Shown here: positions 36,219-44,980 of the stretch, one piece after another
How the letters are laid out: every line of letters starts with the position of its first letter
Position numbering within the stretch: position 1 is the stretch's first letter
Notes under the pieces: generated by a model
Told to the model about the DNA's origin: nothing
Seen by the model: the letters and a program-made list of their open reading frames with translations, nothing else
The model's database searches: none
Program-made: the position numbers and the translations under genes
DNA from: Terriglobia bacterium
GTDB lineage: Bacteria; Acidobacteriota; Terriglobia; Terriglobales; Acidobacteriaceae
DNA length: 64,000 nt
Reading direction: 5' to 3'
NCBI GenBank assembly: GCA_020073165.1
Contig: JAIQFP010000002.1
Span: forward strand, 248,001-312,000

Positions 36219-37096
36219 GAGGTCAGCGAGGCCTCTTTGTACGCCGGAGGTGGAGGATTTCTCTTGCGCCGGAACATCCATTGCAATCGCCACACTACGC
36301 CCGAAAACATGTAGAGCAGCGCGATCAGAAACAACACCCACTGCGAGAAAAACCAGATAGCGGCGAACAGCCCACCAAACAGGATAATGAGCCGGAAGGG
36401 TTGGCGGTTGCGGAAATCAATGTCCTTGAAACTGTAGAACCGCCAGGTACTAACCATCAGGTAGCCCACCGCGACCATCATGAGCATCCAGACCACCGCG
36501 GTGTACCAGAAAGCGATGGGTTCGCCGCCGGAAAAGTGCACCACCGCGGCAATCACTCCCGCGCCCGCCGGAATGGGCATGCCGACAAAATACTTTTTTC
36601 CGGGACGGCCCGGGTTGGAGGGCTGCGGGTTGGTCGTGATGTTGAAGCGTGCCAGGCGGCTGGTTCCGGCCATCAGGAACAGGAAGCTGATGATGGCTCC
36701 GACCTGCACCAGCCGGGCATACAACAGACCCAGGCTCTCGGCCGGCAGCATGCGGAATCCCCACATCCAGGCCAGCATGGCGGGGGCCACGCCAAAGGTG
36801 ATGACATCGGCCAGCGAGTCCAGTTCCCGGCCGAAATCGCTGCTGGTCTTGGTCAGGCGCGCGATGCGGCCATCCAGGCCGTCGAACAGCACCGCAAAGC
36901 CGATCGCCTTGGCGGCGTTGTCAAAATGCCAGGGCTCCGCCAGGGTGGCGTGCGTGACTTGCAGGATGGCGTAGTATCCCGCCGCGATGTTCGCCGTGGT
37001 AAACAGCGAAGGCAGGATATACAGGCCTTTGCGCAGCCGTCGCGGAGACTGGTCTTCCTTGCGCCGCCTGGGAATGTCCGGCACGTCCGGATTCAT
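36215..37096 (-). CDS. pssA: CDP-diacylglycerol-serine O-phosphatidyltransferase
   Basis: 293 aa, inner-membrane enzyme making phosphatidylserine. The CDP-alcohol phosphotransferase signature is DGLDGRIARLTKTSSDFGRELDSLADV, with the metal-binding Asp residues at the expected spacing. About six to seven helices follow. The N-terminal [16 protein letters not shown] stretch is polar and cytoplasmic. Its start overlaps the psd stop (position 37096 is shared), and psd uses its product, so the two steps to phosphatidylethanolamine are translated together. Confidence 0.92.
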   Translation of the reverse strand: MNPDVPDIPRRRKEDQSPRRLRKGLYILPSLFTTANIAAGYYAILQVTHATLAEPWHFDNAAKAIGFAVLFDGLDGRIARLTKTSSDFGRELDSLADVITFGVAPAMLAWMWGFRMLPAESLGLLYARLVQVGAIISFLFLMAGTSRLARFNITTNPQPSNPGRPGKKYFVGMPIPAGAGVIAAVVHFSGGEPIAFWYTAVVWMLMMVAVGYLMVSTWRFYSFKDIDFRNRQPFRLIILFGGLFAAIWFFSQWVLFLIALLYMFSGVVWRLQWMFRRKRNPPPPAYKEASLTS

Positions 37097-37764
37097 CAGA
37101 GTGCTCCTTGCCGGGTCGGTTCGGCGCCCGCGGCTGCGAACTGCCTCGCTTCAGGGCGCAGGTAGGCCAGCACGCTGGATCCGCCCTTCACCCGGTCGCC
37201 AATCTTGACTTGCGGGTTTGCGGAGGCGTCGAGCACCACATCCACTCGCGAGCCAAACTTGATTAACCCAATGCGCTCTCCGCGTTGCACCGTTTCTCCT
37301 ACCTTCTTGTTGAACACAATGCGTCGCGCCAGCAGACCGGCGATCTGCTTGAAGACCACGCTGTGGCCGTCGCCCTCAACCGTGACCACGTTCTGCTCAT
37401 TCTGTTCGGCCGACGCTGCGTTCATGGCGTTGAGGAACTTCCCTTTCTGGTATCGAACGTCGCGAATCACGCCAGCCACGGGCGAGCGGTTGACGTGCAC
37501 GTCGAAGACGCTGAGGAAAATGCTGACGCGAGTATGCCGCACGCCAGCGACCGTCAGCGGTGAAACGTCGGTGACTTTGCCATCGGCGGGCGAAACCACC
37601 GCGCCCGGGGCATCCGGAATCGCTCGCTCCGGGTCGCGAAAAAACCATAGGAAAAAGCCCGCCAGGAGCAAGCCAGGAAGCGCCCAAGGCGCACTCGCAA
37701 GCCAGCCCACGAGTACGGCAGCGCCCACCAGCGGAAGCGCGTAATAGTAGCCGTCAGGAACCAT
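37096..37764 (-). CDS. psd: Phosphatidylserine decarboxylase (short proenzyme type)
   Basis: 222 aa. Converts phosphatidylserine to phosphatidylethanolamine with a pyruvoyl group made by self-cleavage. Visible residues: two N-terminal helices (8-24, 27-42), [23 protein letters not shown] with the conserved His90, and the cleavage site G171-S172 in [12 protein letters not shown]. First gene of the operon psd-pssA-usg-like-lptE-holA. TATAAT stands 14 bases before the ATG, so its mRNA leader is probably very short. Confidence 0.93.
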   Translation of the reverse strand: MVPDGYYYALPLVGAAVLVGWLASAPWALPGLLLAGFFLWFFRDPERAIPDAPGAVVSPADGKVTDVSPLTVAGVRHTRVSIFLSVFDVHVNRSPVAGVIRDVRYQKGKFLNAMNAASAEQNEQNVVTVEGDGHSVVFKQIAGLLARRIVFNKKVGETVQRGERIGLIKFGSRVDVVLDASANPQVKIGDRVKGGSSVLAYLRPEARQFAAAGAEPTRQGAL

Positions 37765-37778
37765 CAGGAGATAGGAGG

Positions 37779-37784
37779 ATTATA
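37779..37784 (-). promoter_or_regulatory. -10 element of the psd operon
   Basis: TATAAT on the minus strand, ending 14 bases before the psd ATG. No good -35 seen. Implies a leader of about 8 bases. Confidence 0.5.
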
Positions 37785-37827
37785 GTGCAGGCCCGGCCAT
37801 CAGGCCGGCCTTTCATGTTAAACGTAA

Positions 37828-37852
37828 ATAAAAAAAGGCGCTTACACGCGCC
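37828..37852 (-). terminator. Rho-independent terminator after the DUF465 gene
   Basis: On the minus strand GGCGC-GTGTAA-GCGCC followed by TTTTTTTATTTACG. Stem 5 bp, excellent U tract, 58 bases after the stop of the 77-aa gene. Confidence 0.8.
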
Positions 37853-37909
37853 ACACTTTGAAGCGTATAAACCCGTAGGCGGCGCGAGCCGCGCCACGTT
37901 GGGCGGGGA

Positions 37910-38143
37910 TTAGGCGACTTGGTGCTGATGTACCTGTTGCCGGAACTGCCGCTCGATGGATTCCATCTGGTCCTTGAGGCGCAGCTTCAGCTTCTTCAGC
38001 CTGACTTCCTCTAATTTTTCGTCTTCGGTGAGGTAACGCTTCTGGGTGAGTGAGTCGAGACGTTGTGCATACTGCGTGTGCTCCTGCGCCAACTTGCGGA
38101 ATTCGTCGTGATTGGCCAGGAGTTGGTCCCTAGGAGTTAGCAT
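37910..38143 (-). CDS. DUF465/YdcH-like small coiled-coil protein
   Basis: 77 aa, almost entirely charged helix: DEFRKLAQEHTQYAQRLDSLTQKRYLTEDEKLEEVRLKKLKLRLKDQ is the DUF465 pattern, including the conserved LT..E...LK.KKL.LKD. Two helices would form an antiparallel hairpin. It stands alone between two gaps and has its own terminator. Function of the family is not established. Confidence 0.82.
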   Translation of the reverse strand: MLTPRDQLLANHDEFRKLAQEHTQYAQRLDSLTQKRYLTEDEKLEEVRLKKLKLRLKDQMESIERQFRQQVHQHQVA

Positions 38144-38278
38144 CCATCAGACCTCCAACCCGATTTTCAACCTAAAAGTACCACAGCCCCTACCGCGCTT
38201 CAATCCCATTTTTCACAGATTGGATGGCTTTAGTCATCCCGCCAGAATGACTGTTGTGGATGAAGATATTCTTGCAAA

Positions 38279-38743
38279 TTAAGGAAAACACAGGCGATAA
38301 ACAATGGCATCCTCCTCTGGCTCGCGGTAGTAGCGCGGCCTACGGCCACTCTCCAGAAACGCCCATTTCTCATAGAGTGCCCGGGCTGCTCCGTTGGACT
38401 CGCGGACTTCCAGGAACACAGCTTGTGCCCCCTGCGTGCGGGCAAGATTGAGAAACTCCCCGACCAGCCGCGTGCCCAGCCCGCGGCGGCGGGCCGAGCC
38501 GGCAACCGCAATGTTCTCGATTTCCCATTCAAGATCCATAGCGCTGGCAATGAGGCAGCCCTGGACCACGCTCTCTTCTTCGATCAACAGTGCTAGGCGG
38601 CGCGGGCTGCGTTGGCTGAAGATCGTGTCGTACTGCTGACGCGACCAGTGAGCAGCAGTCACGGAGTGCTTCTCCAGGCCCATCATTGCGGGGATGTCAG
38701 CGGCGATCGCAGGACGGATTTTCACACGGTTCCCACACCTCAT
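38279..38743 (-). CDS. rimI: RimI-like ribosomal-protein/protein N-terminal acetyltransferase
   Basis: 154-aa GNAT enzyme. The acetyl-CoA pyrophosphate loop is IAVAGSARRRGLGTRLVGEFL (Q/RxxGxG/A pattern), preceded by the substrate strand WEIENIAV and followed by VFLEVRESNGAARALYEKWAF. These are RimI signatures. The ATG at 38743 has GGGAG 8 bases upstream and is preferred to the GTG at 38767 that directly abuts the tsaB stop. The pairing tsaB-rimI is common and supports the assignment. Confidence 0.88.
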   Translation of the reverse strand: MRCGNRVKIRPAIAADIPAMMGLEKHSVTAAHWSRQQYDTIFSQRSPRRLALLIEEESVVQGCLIASAMDLEWEIENIAVAGSARRRGLGTRLVGEFLNLARTQGAQAVFLEVRESNGAARALYEKWAFLESGRRPRYYREPEEDAIVYRLCFP

Positions 38744-38767
38744 CCCCCCGGCTCCCAGAGCTGGCAC

Positions 38768-39442
38768 CTAAGAGCCGCTTTTCGAAAAAATCTCCGCGTC
38801 CGATCGGCGAATGTAGTTCGCTTCCAAGGCCTCGGGCGAAACCGTATCGCCACACAAGATCTTCTTCCATCCCAGCCGGGCGATGGCATCACTGTGTGGA
38901 CGCTCGATTTCCTCCACCTGGCAGCCCTGGACGCGGGCCGCGTCGGCTACGCTTTTATCGGGAGTCATGATGGTTGTGCCGCCCGCCAGTGCTGCCATCT
39001 CCGGGCGGGTGACCAGCCGTTCGTTGATCAATCGTGCGCTGGAATCGGTGACGTCATATTCGCCCAGGTAAACTTCGTTCCGCCCCGCGTCAAGTGCAGC
39101 GAAAACCTGCCTTCGCCGCGACGCTGCTACGGCGAGCACCTCCAGTAACGACACCGCCGCAATCGGCTTCTGCAGCACTTCAGCCAGTGCCTTGATCGCC
39201 GCCAGCCCCACCCGCAAGCCAGTGAAAGAACCCGGCCCCGAGGCCACCGCAAAGGCACCGATGTCTTCCTTGTGAAATCCATGCTTGCCGAGGAGGGCCG
39301 CGATCTGCGGTACCAGCAGGGCGGAGAACGTTCCCCCACTTAACGGGACCACCTCGATCACCTCACAGCTTCCGTCAGGATTGCCGCGCGCCAGCGCGAT
39401 GCTGCCGTGCTTCCCCGAAGTGTCGGTGGCGAGAATAAGCAT
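38768..39442 (-). CDS. tsaB: tRNA threonylcarbamoyladenosine biosynthesis protein TsaB
   Basis: 224 aa, ASKHA-fold partner of TsaD in making t6A37 on ANN-decoding tRNAs. Starts at MLILATDTSGKHGSIAL (39442); 57 more in-frame bases upstream contain a hairpin repeat and are rejected. The hallmark block is IGAFAVASGPGSFTGLRVGLAAIKALAE, followed by PIAAVSLLEVLA. The downstream rimI begins within 25 bases, so the two form an operon. Confidence 0.92.
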   Translation of the reverse strand: MLILATDTSGKHGSIALARGNPDGSCEVIEVVPLSGGTFSALLVPQIAALLGKHGFHKEDIGAFAVASGPGSFTGLRVGLAAIKALAEVLQKPIAAVSLLEVLAVAASRRRQVFAALDAGRNEVYLGEYDVTDSSARLINERLVTRPEMAALAGGTTIMTPDKSVADAARVQGCQVEEIERPHSDAIARLGWKKILCGDTVSPEALEANYIRRSDAEIFSKSGS

Positions 39443-39460
39443 GGTTTCAATTGAGCATGC

Positions 39461-39489
39461 GTAGGGACAGCCGCCCTCGGCTGTCCGGC
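39461..39489. repeat. Hairpin repeat GTAGGGAC..CGGCTGTCC, copy 2
   Basis: GTAGGGACAGCCGCCCTCGGCTGTCCGG: GGACAGCCG pairs perfectly with CGGCTGTCC around a short loop. Copy 1 is at 33406-33433. Two further short hairpins (CCGCTGG-type near 39538 and GTGCCGTAGGCAC near 39577) follow before the epimerase gene. Confidence 0.65.
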
Positions 39490-39618
39490 GGAGCGCCAAC
39501 TCCGCCCACCGCCCCGGAGGGGCGACTGATAATAGCCCGCTGGTTCACTGGCGGGTAACCGCTGAAAGATGACCGAGTGCCGTAGGCACGACCGAAACCC
39601 GGCATGAGCCCCTGCAAC

Positions 39619-40017
39619 CTAGCGTCCCGCTTCCACCAATTCCAGCAACACCCCGCCCGCGCTCGAGGGATGCACAAACACGTAGCGATGTCCGCCGGCG
39701 CCGACCTTGATCTCCTCCGACACCAGGCGCACTCCGTCTTTCTTGAGCCGCGCGACCGCCGCCGCGAGGTCGGGCACCCGCAACGAAACATGGTGCAGGC
39801 CCTCGCCGCGCTTGGCGATGAACTTTGCGATCGCGGATCTTTCCGAGGTCGCCACCAGCAATTCCAGGCGGCTTTCGCCCACCGGCACCATGACCAGCCG
39901 TACCTGCTCGGCTTCAACCGTCTCTTCGGGAGAGACGGTCAAACCCAGCTTTTCGTAGATGCCCTTCGCCGCTGCCAGCGACTTCACCGCAATACCTAGA
40001 TGATCAATCGTTATCAT
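39619..40017 (-). CDS. mce: Methylmalonyl-CoA epimerase
   Basis: 132 aa, vicinal-oxygen-chelate fold. Interconverts the two epimers of methylmalonyl-CoA in propionate or odd-chain metabolism. Metal ligands are visible: H6 in IDHLGIAV, the His pair of LHHVSLRV near 75-76, and E126 in VLLELVEAGR. Length is standard. Overlaps the upstream 104-aa gene by 14 bases and sits next to the MeaB GTPase, which protects methylmalonyl-CoA mutase. The mutase itself is not in the window. Confidence 0.92.
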   Translation of the reverse strand: MITIDHLGIAVKSLAAAKGIYEKLGLTVSPEETVEAEQVRLVMVPVGESRLELLVATSERSAIAKFIAKRGEGLHHVSLRVPDLAAAVARLKKDGVRLVSEEIKVGAGGHRYVFVHPSSAGGVLLELVEAGR

Positions 40018-40318
40018 GCGTCTCCACGGTCCAGGCTTTGAGCGCGCGATGTCCGAACCACCAAAGAACTATCAAAGAGAGTGCGGTCGTACCGAACGGG
40101 TGCTCCAAGACACGTCTTAGCAGTTCGAATTCGCAATACTCCCATAGTCTGAACCCCGCAACCATCAACACCGCAACCGCCACGAGCATGCAAGCCGTCT
40201 TTACCCCCGACCATCCTCCGCTTCGGTAAGCGGTGCGCAGGTAGAAGAAGACAGCAACCGGAAGGGCTGCCAGAGCGGTTAGTAGAAGCCCCAGCAGAAT
40301 CCGGTCGGATAATTCCAT
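40004..40318 (-). CDS. Small three-helix membrane protein
   Basis: 104 aa with three hydrophobic segments (about 6-26, 39-56 and 75-90). No family recognised. Wedged between meaB (9 bases upstream) and mce (14-base overlap), so it is part of the methylmalonyl-CoA operon. A link to that pathway is not obvious from the sequence. Confidence 0.7.
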   Translation of the reverse strand: MELSDRILLGLLLTALAALPVAVFFYLRTAYRSGGWSGVKTACMLVAVAVLMVAGFRLWEYCEFELLRRVLEHPFGTTALSLIVLWWFGHRALKAWTVETHDND

Positions 40319-40327
40319 AAGGGTTCT

Positions 40328-41281
40328 CTAGCGCTTACCCAGTTTATCCACAATCCCTTCGACCAGCGAATAGGGATCGCGCTTGTGCTCGGCTACCTCG
40401 GCGGCATATTTCTTCAGATTTCCGTCGCTGATGTGCTCCCGCGCTTGCTCTAACATCGCCTCCCGCAGCATCTCGACGATCCGTTGCTGCCAGTTTTCGA
40501 CACTGCGCTTTAGCGCGAGGTTGTCCTTTTGCAGGTACACCTCGTACCCGGCAATCGCCTTGGCCAGATCCTCGGTCCCAACGCCCTCGCTGGCCACGGT
40601 CTTCACGATCGGAGGCGTCCAGTGGTCGCTGCGCACCGCCAGCGATTGCAGGGCGCGAATCTCGCGCTCCACCCGCTCCGCGCCTTCACGGTCGCTCTTG
40701 TTGATCACGAAAATGTCGGCGATCTCCATGATCCCGGCCTTGATCGTCTGCACGTCGTCGCCCATCCCGGGGACGAGGATCACCACGGTGATGTCAGCGA
40801 GCCGCACGATGTCCACTTCATCCTGGCCCACACCAACTGTCTCGATCATAATCAGGTCGCGACCAGAGGCATCGAGCACAGTGGCGACGTCCGCCGTGGT
40901 ACGCGACAGCCCGCCGAGCGAGCCGCGCGTCGCCATGCTGCGAATGTAAATCCCCGGGTCGGAGAAATGATCCTGCATGCGAATGCGGTCCCCCAGGATT
41001 GCACCGCCAGTGTACGGACTGGTGGGATCGACGGCGATGATTCCAACGCTGCGGTTCTCTTTGCGGTAATGCTTGGCCAGCTGGTCAACCAGCGTGCTCT
41101 TCCCCGCTCCGGGTGCTCCCGTCAGGCCCAGAATGCGGGCGTGGCCGGTGTGCGCGAACAAGGACTTGAGCAGATCCGCCCAGCCCGGCGCGCGGTTCTC
41201 CACGGTGCTGATGGCGCGTGCCAGCGCGCGGGGGTCGCCCGCACGCAACCGTTCCATCCAGGCGTGAGTTTCGGGGTTCAA
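40328..41281 (-). CDS. meaB: MeaB/ArgK-family GTPase, methylmalonyl-CoA mutase chaperone
   Basis: 317 aa. G-protein motifs: P-loop GAPGAGKST (55-63), VDPTSPYTGGAILGDRIRM switch region, ETVGVGQDE, and NKSD for guanine specificity. MeaB loads and protects the B12 cofactor of methylmalonyl-CoA mutase. The C-terminal dimerisation arm is present. The adjacent epimerase gene supports a methylmalonyl-CoA role rather than the isobutyryl-CoA variant. Confidence 0.92.
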   Translation of the reverse strand: MNPETHAWMERLRAGDPRALARAISTVENRAPGWADLLKSLFAHTGHARILGLTGAPGAGKSTLVDQLAKHYRKENRSVGIIAVDPTSPYTGGAILGDRIRMQDHFSDPGIYIRSMATRGSLGGLSRTTADVATVLDASGRDLIMIETVGVGQDEVDIVRLADITVVILVPGMGDDVQTIKAGIMEIADIFVINKSDREGAERVEREIRALQSLAVRSDHWTPPIVKTVASEGVGTEDLAKAIAGYEVYLQKDNLALKRSVENWQQRIVEMLREAMLEQAREHISDGNLKKYAAEVAEHKRDPYSLVEGIVDKLGKR

Positions 41282-41341
41282 ACTGTTCAGTGTAAAGCAG
41301 AGGCGCGACTGGAGGAAACAACGGACACTAGCACCGCCCGC

Positions 41342-43921
41342 CTACCTCAACCCCTCCACCACGTAGAGGTATGACAGGGTGCGCGCCACGTCGTAAATGT
41401 AGAAGCTTCCATCCGGTGTGATCTCTCCGCCGCCCACACCCGGGACACCTGAAAGATCTGCGGGAGCGTTTTCATGGTGCAGCTTTTGTTGTCCCGTCTT
41501 CAGATTCATGAGATAAACCTTGGCGGGCACCGCGACCTCATCCGCCACGTAGATCGAATTGCCCTCAGCCGCCCACCCTGCCACCCGCTCGTCGGGTTTC
41601 ACGAACGGGAGGGGTTGCCCCGCTTGTTCACCGGAAAATGGGGTGATCCAGAAAGCTCTGTCCTTCCGCCCGATCACACTCTTGCTGTCAGGTGAGACCA
41701 AAATGCCGCGAAAGTCCTCCGGCCCGAGGGCCCGTGGGGCACTGCCGTCCAGCATCTGGATGTAGGTGCGGGGAGCATGCCCGGGTTCTGCAGCGATCAT
41801 GATGACACCCTTGCCATCAGGGAGAAAATGCAGGTTTTGAGAATGGAACAGCCCACCATCGCCCAACGTCAGGGGTTGACCCGCGCCGGTCGGCAATAGC
41901 ACCGTGGGCGCCGGTTGCCTTACGCTGGTGGACGCCACCCACTGAGCGTCGGGAGAAATATCCAGCCCCATCCCGCTCCCCAGGCGAATGGCGGGAGAGC
42001 CATCGGTCTTGCGCAGGAAAATCGAATACTGCGGTCCCCCACCTTCTCCGTCTTCCTCCAGCACCGCCCACTGTCCGTCTTTGGAAATGCTCCGTGCAAT
42101 GGTCCAATCGAACCAGGAGAGGTCAATGTCCTTATCCTGACCTGCGCGCCGGCCATAGGCCTCCAGACGCGTGGCCTCGTTGGTGATCAACACCTGTCCA
42201 TCCTTGCTGATGTCAAACAGGTGCAATCGCCCAGGAATGTGCAGCAGGTCGCGCAGCTTGCCGTTCAGGTCCACCGCGTACAAGGCGCTGTTGATGCCGG
42301 CATCGCTGCCCGTGAACCAGACCTCATCCCCGGAGCGCGACCACGCCAGCCCGGTCAGGTCACTCCACTCCTTGGTCAGCCTTGTTGCCTTGCCGGAAAG
42401 GTCGGTTACCGCCACATAGCCACGCGTGTCCCCGTTCTGGGGATGGTCGAAGTAGGCAATCCATTTGCCGTCAGGCGACACCGCCACATTGGTGATGTTG
42501 CCCGTGCTCGTGGTGAGAATGGTTTTTCCAATCGGATATTCCAGGCGGTTCTCCCCGGACACGATGTGGACCGCGGCCAAGGTATCTCCGCCCGGACCCC
42601 AGGCTGCGTCAATCACATCGCCCAGCAACTCGCGCGGCGCACCCCCGGTCAATGGCACCACCGAGAGCATCCCGCGAGGCACCAGTCCGCGCTGGGTTGC
42701 CTGGCGGATGGCCATCTCTCCCTTGGAGGAGATGCTCAGGACCTCGCTGTCCATCAGGTCAATCGGCCGCGACATCAGGGCATCCGTCCGTGTGGTATAC
42801 ACCTGCTCCTTGGGAGCGCCGTTCCACGCCGCGCTGAACAGGATGCTCTGGCCATCGGGGGCGAACCTTGCTCCGTAAATCGTCCCCCGCTGGAAGGTGA
42901 GCTGATGAAAACGCGGGGTGAGCGGGGGCGCGCTGCTTCTGGCTGCGAAGTATGTACCGGCCAGCGCGGCTATCACCACCAGCGCGCCCATTGCCTGTTT
43001 CCAGTACGACCGCCGCTCGGCCGCGACCGCCTTCAACCGCGAACCCGTGGCCGACTGGTTGGAAATCGTCTCCAGGTCAAAAGCAACGTCGCTGGCCGAC
43101 TGAAAACGCTGCGCCGGATTCTTCTCCAGGCAATGCCGCACCACGCGATCCAGACCCGGCGTGAGGCTCGGAGCGATTTCTTCCAGCTCCGCAGGCTCTT
43201 CCTTCAGGATGGCGTTCATGGTCTCCACGCTGGAGTCGCGTTTGAACGCCCGCTTCCCGCTGAGCATCTCGTACAGAATGGCGCCGAAGGCAAAGATATC
43301 GGTGCGATGATCGGTCGCCTGACCCCGCACCTGCTCCGGCGACATGTAGCCTACCGTGCCCACCACCTGTCCGGGGGTAGTGGCGGTATGCGGTTGATCG
43401 ACCGTCTGCAAGTCGGGCGTTCCCGACGCGAACAAATCGTCCTGCCGCAGTTTTGCCAGACCGAAGTCCAGGATCTTGATGCGGCCGTCGTTCAGCACAA
43501 AGACGTTGTCGGGCTTCAGATCGCGATGCACCACACCTTTCTCGTGCGCCGCCGCCAGCCCCCGCGCAATCTGCATCCCGTAGTCCACCGCTTTGCGCTG
43601 CGACGGGGCTCCACCCTGCATGTGCTGGCGCAGGCTCTGCCCTTCCAGCAACTCGGAAACGAGATAAGGCGCACCGTCCTGGGTGCCAACATCAAAGATG
43701 GCCAGGATATTGGGATGGTTGAGCGCGCCCACCGCCCGCGCTTCCTGCTCAAAACGCCGTAGGCGATCTGCGTCCTGGGCAAACGACGGCGGCAGAATCT
43801 TGATCGCCACTTCCCGCCGCAGGCGGGAATCGCGAGCTTTGTACACTTCGCCCATTCCGCCCGCGCCCAGCAGGGACAGGATTTCGTACGGGCCAATCTT
43901 GGTGCCTGAGGCCAGTGCCAT
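41342..43921 (-). CDS. Transmembrane Ser/Thr protein kinase with extracytoplasmic PD40/TolB-like propeller
   Basis: 859 aa. Hanks-type kinase domain 10-285: glycine loop LLGAGGMGEVYKARD, K41, catalytic VHRDLKPDN (132-139), DFG 152-154, and GTVGYMSPEQ activation segment. One membrane helix at about 308-326 follows. The remaining 530 residues carry PD40-like repeats (GRHFAPDGQSILFSA-like, VSPDGKWIAYF, ISPDAQWVAS, VSPDSKSVIG) that should form a propeller outside the membrane. This layout is very common in Acidobacteria. The start has no Shine-Dalgarno sequence; a TATAAT ends 11 bases before the ATG, suggesting a leaderless or nearly leaderless mRNA. Confidence 0.92.
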   Translation of the reverse strand: MALASGTKIGPYEILSLLGAGGMGEVYKARDSRLRREVAIKILPPSFAQDADRLRRFEQEARAVGALNHPNILAIFDVGTQDGAPYLVSELLEGQSLRQHMQGGAPSQRKAVDYGMQIARGLAAAHEKGVVHRDLKPDNVFVLNDGRIKILDFGLAKLRQDDLFASGTPDLQTVDQPHTATTPGQVVGTVGYMSPEQVRGQATDHRTDIFAFGAILYEMLSGKRAFKRDSSVETMNAILKEEPAELEEIAPSLTPGLDRVVRHCLEKNPAQRFQSASDVAFDLETISNQSATGSRLKAVAAERRSYWKQAMGALVVIAALAGTYFAARSSAPPLTPRFHQLTFQRGTIYGARFAPDGQSILFSAAWNGAPKEQVYTTRTDALMSRPIDLMDSEVLSISSKGEMAIRQATQRGLVPRGMLSVVPLTGGAPRELLGDVIDAAWGPGGDTLAAVHIVSGENRLEYPIGKTILTTSTGNITNVAVSPDGKWIAYFDHPQNGDTRGYVAVTDLSGKATRLTKEWSDLTGLAWSRSGDEVWFTGSDAGINSALYAVDLNGKLRDLLHIPGRLHLFDISKDGQVLITNEATRLEAYGRRAGQDKDIDLSWFDWTIARSISKDGQWAVLEEDGEGGGPQYSIFLRKTDGSPAIRLGSGMGLDISPDAQWVASTSVRQPAPTVLLPTGAGQPLTLGDGGLFHSQNLHFLPDGKGVIMIAAEPGHAPRTYIQMLDGSAPRALGPEDFRGILVSPDSKSVIGRKDRAFWITPFSGEQAGQPLPFVKPDERVAGWAAEGNSIYVADEVAVPAKVYLMNLKTGQQKLHHENAPADLSGVPGVGGGEITPDGSFYIYDVARTLSYLYVVEGLR

Positions 43922-43932
43922 AGGTGGGCTGG

Positions 43933-43938
43933 ATTATA
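43933..43938 (-). promoter_or_regulatory. -10 element of the Ser/Thr kinase gene
   Basis: TATAAT on the minus strand in the context GACGGTATAATCCA, 11 bases before the ATG. The surrounding 80 bases, including the gene start, are duplicated in degenerate form at 47500-47581. Confidence 0.6.
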
Positions 43939-44059
43939 CCGTCTTGGCGGGAGATCACCGAAGGGAATCGATCTGCACGGACTGGTTGATGAATAGCAAA
44001 ACATCAATTGCCGCCTGCTCCATTGGGTTGTAGATTAAACGGGTAGCTGCAGGATCGAG

Positions 44060-44980
44060 TTGCCATCAGACCTAAAAACCAGCTTGGTAGCCAGGCCGCA
44101 TGACGCTGCGAAACCTATCGTTATCATCGGCTGGGCGCCTCTCTTCATTCTGACTTCGGCAGTTGTCTCGCTTCGCTCCCAGTTTCCCGCCTGGGTATTC
44201 ATGTGGCTGCTCGCGGTCGCCATCTTCTCTGGTCTGAAATGGGTGACATGGTGGAGAGCTCGGACAATTGTTCCCCACAAAGCCTGGCGCTCTGCCGCAT
44301 ATCTGCTGGCATGGCCGGGTATGGAGGCCGACTCTTTCCTGAACGCACGCTGCATGCCACCGAAGCCGAGTCTGGCACAGTGGCTTTACGCCGTGATCGA
44401 AACATCGTTTGGGGCGCTTCTCATTTGGGGTTTAGCTCGCCTTGTGCCCGGCGATTGGGGTTTACTCCAAGGTTGGGTCGGTATGATGGGGCTGATCTTC
44501 CTGCTGCACTTCGGCGGCTTCCAGTTGCTGGCTTTCTTTTGGCAATCCGTCGGCGTGGTGGCGAAACCAATCATGGACGCTCCATTGCTTTCACTGTCAC
44601 TGAGTGAGTTTTGGGGAAGGCGCTGGAACCTTGGCTTCCGGCAGCTTGCCCACGAACTCATCTTCCGCCCGCTCTACAGGCGCATCGGGGTCGGCGCAGC
44701 CGGCTTGCTGGTGTTCGTAGCTTCTGGTCTGATTCATGACCTTGTGATTTCCCTTCCAGCACATGGCGGCTATGGCCTTCCGACCGGCTATTTTGTGCTG
44801 CAGGGAATCGGCGTTAGCGTGGAACGATCATTGGTCGGCGAACGGCTTGGTCTGCGAGGAGGGTGGCCCGGCTGGGTTTTCATGGCCGCCTTCACGGCGG
44901 GCCCTGCCTTCTGGCTATTTCATCCGCCGTTTGTCACGCGAGTGATGGTCCCGTTTCTCCACGTGATTCGAGCTCTATGA
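44060..44980 (+). CDS. MBOAT/wax-synthase-like membrane acyltransferase
   Basis: 306 aa with about seven to eight helices. The block FWGRRWNLGFRQLAHELIFRPLYRRIG near residue 195, followed by VFVASGLIHDLVIS with the probable catalytic His, matches the wax-synthase-like MBOAT group known from plants and some bacteria. It would move an acyl chain to a long-chain alcohol or other hydroxyl. The start is a TTG at 44060 with AGGA 5 bases upstream; a later start would cut the first helix. The next gene overlaps by 4 bases. Substrate unknown. Confidence 0.78.
   Translation: MPSDLKTSLVARPHDAAKPIVIIGWAPLFILTSAVVSLRSQFPAWVFMWLLAVAIFSGLKWVTWWRARTIVPHKAWRSAAYLLAWPGMEADSFLNARCMPPKPSLAQWLYAVIETSFGALLIWGLARLVPGDWGLLQGWVGMMGLIFLLHFGGFQLLAFFWQSVGVVAKPIMDAPLLSLSLSEFWGRRWNLGFRQLAHELIFRPLYRRIGVGAAGLLVFVASGLIHDLVISLPAHGGYGLPTGYFVLQGIGVSVERSLVGERLGLRGGWPGWVFMAAFTAGPAFWLFHPPFVTRVMVPFLHVIRAL

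Noticed and set aside
41342-42900. TolB or a separate propeller gene
   Set aside because: The PD40 repeats are continuous in frame with the kinase and membrane helix, so they belong to one protein.
41915-43762. 615-codon plus-strand frame opposite the Ser/Thr kinase
   Set aside because: No start signal or domain; the minus strand carries clear kinase and PD40 motifs.
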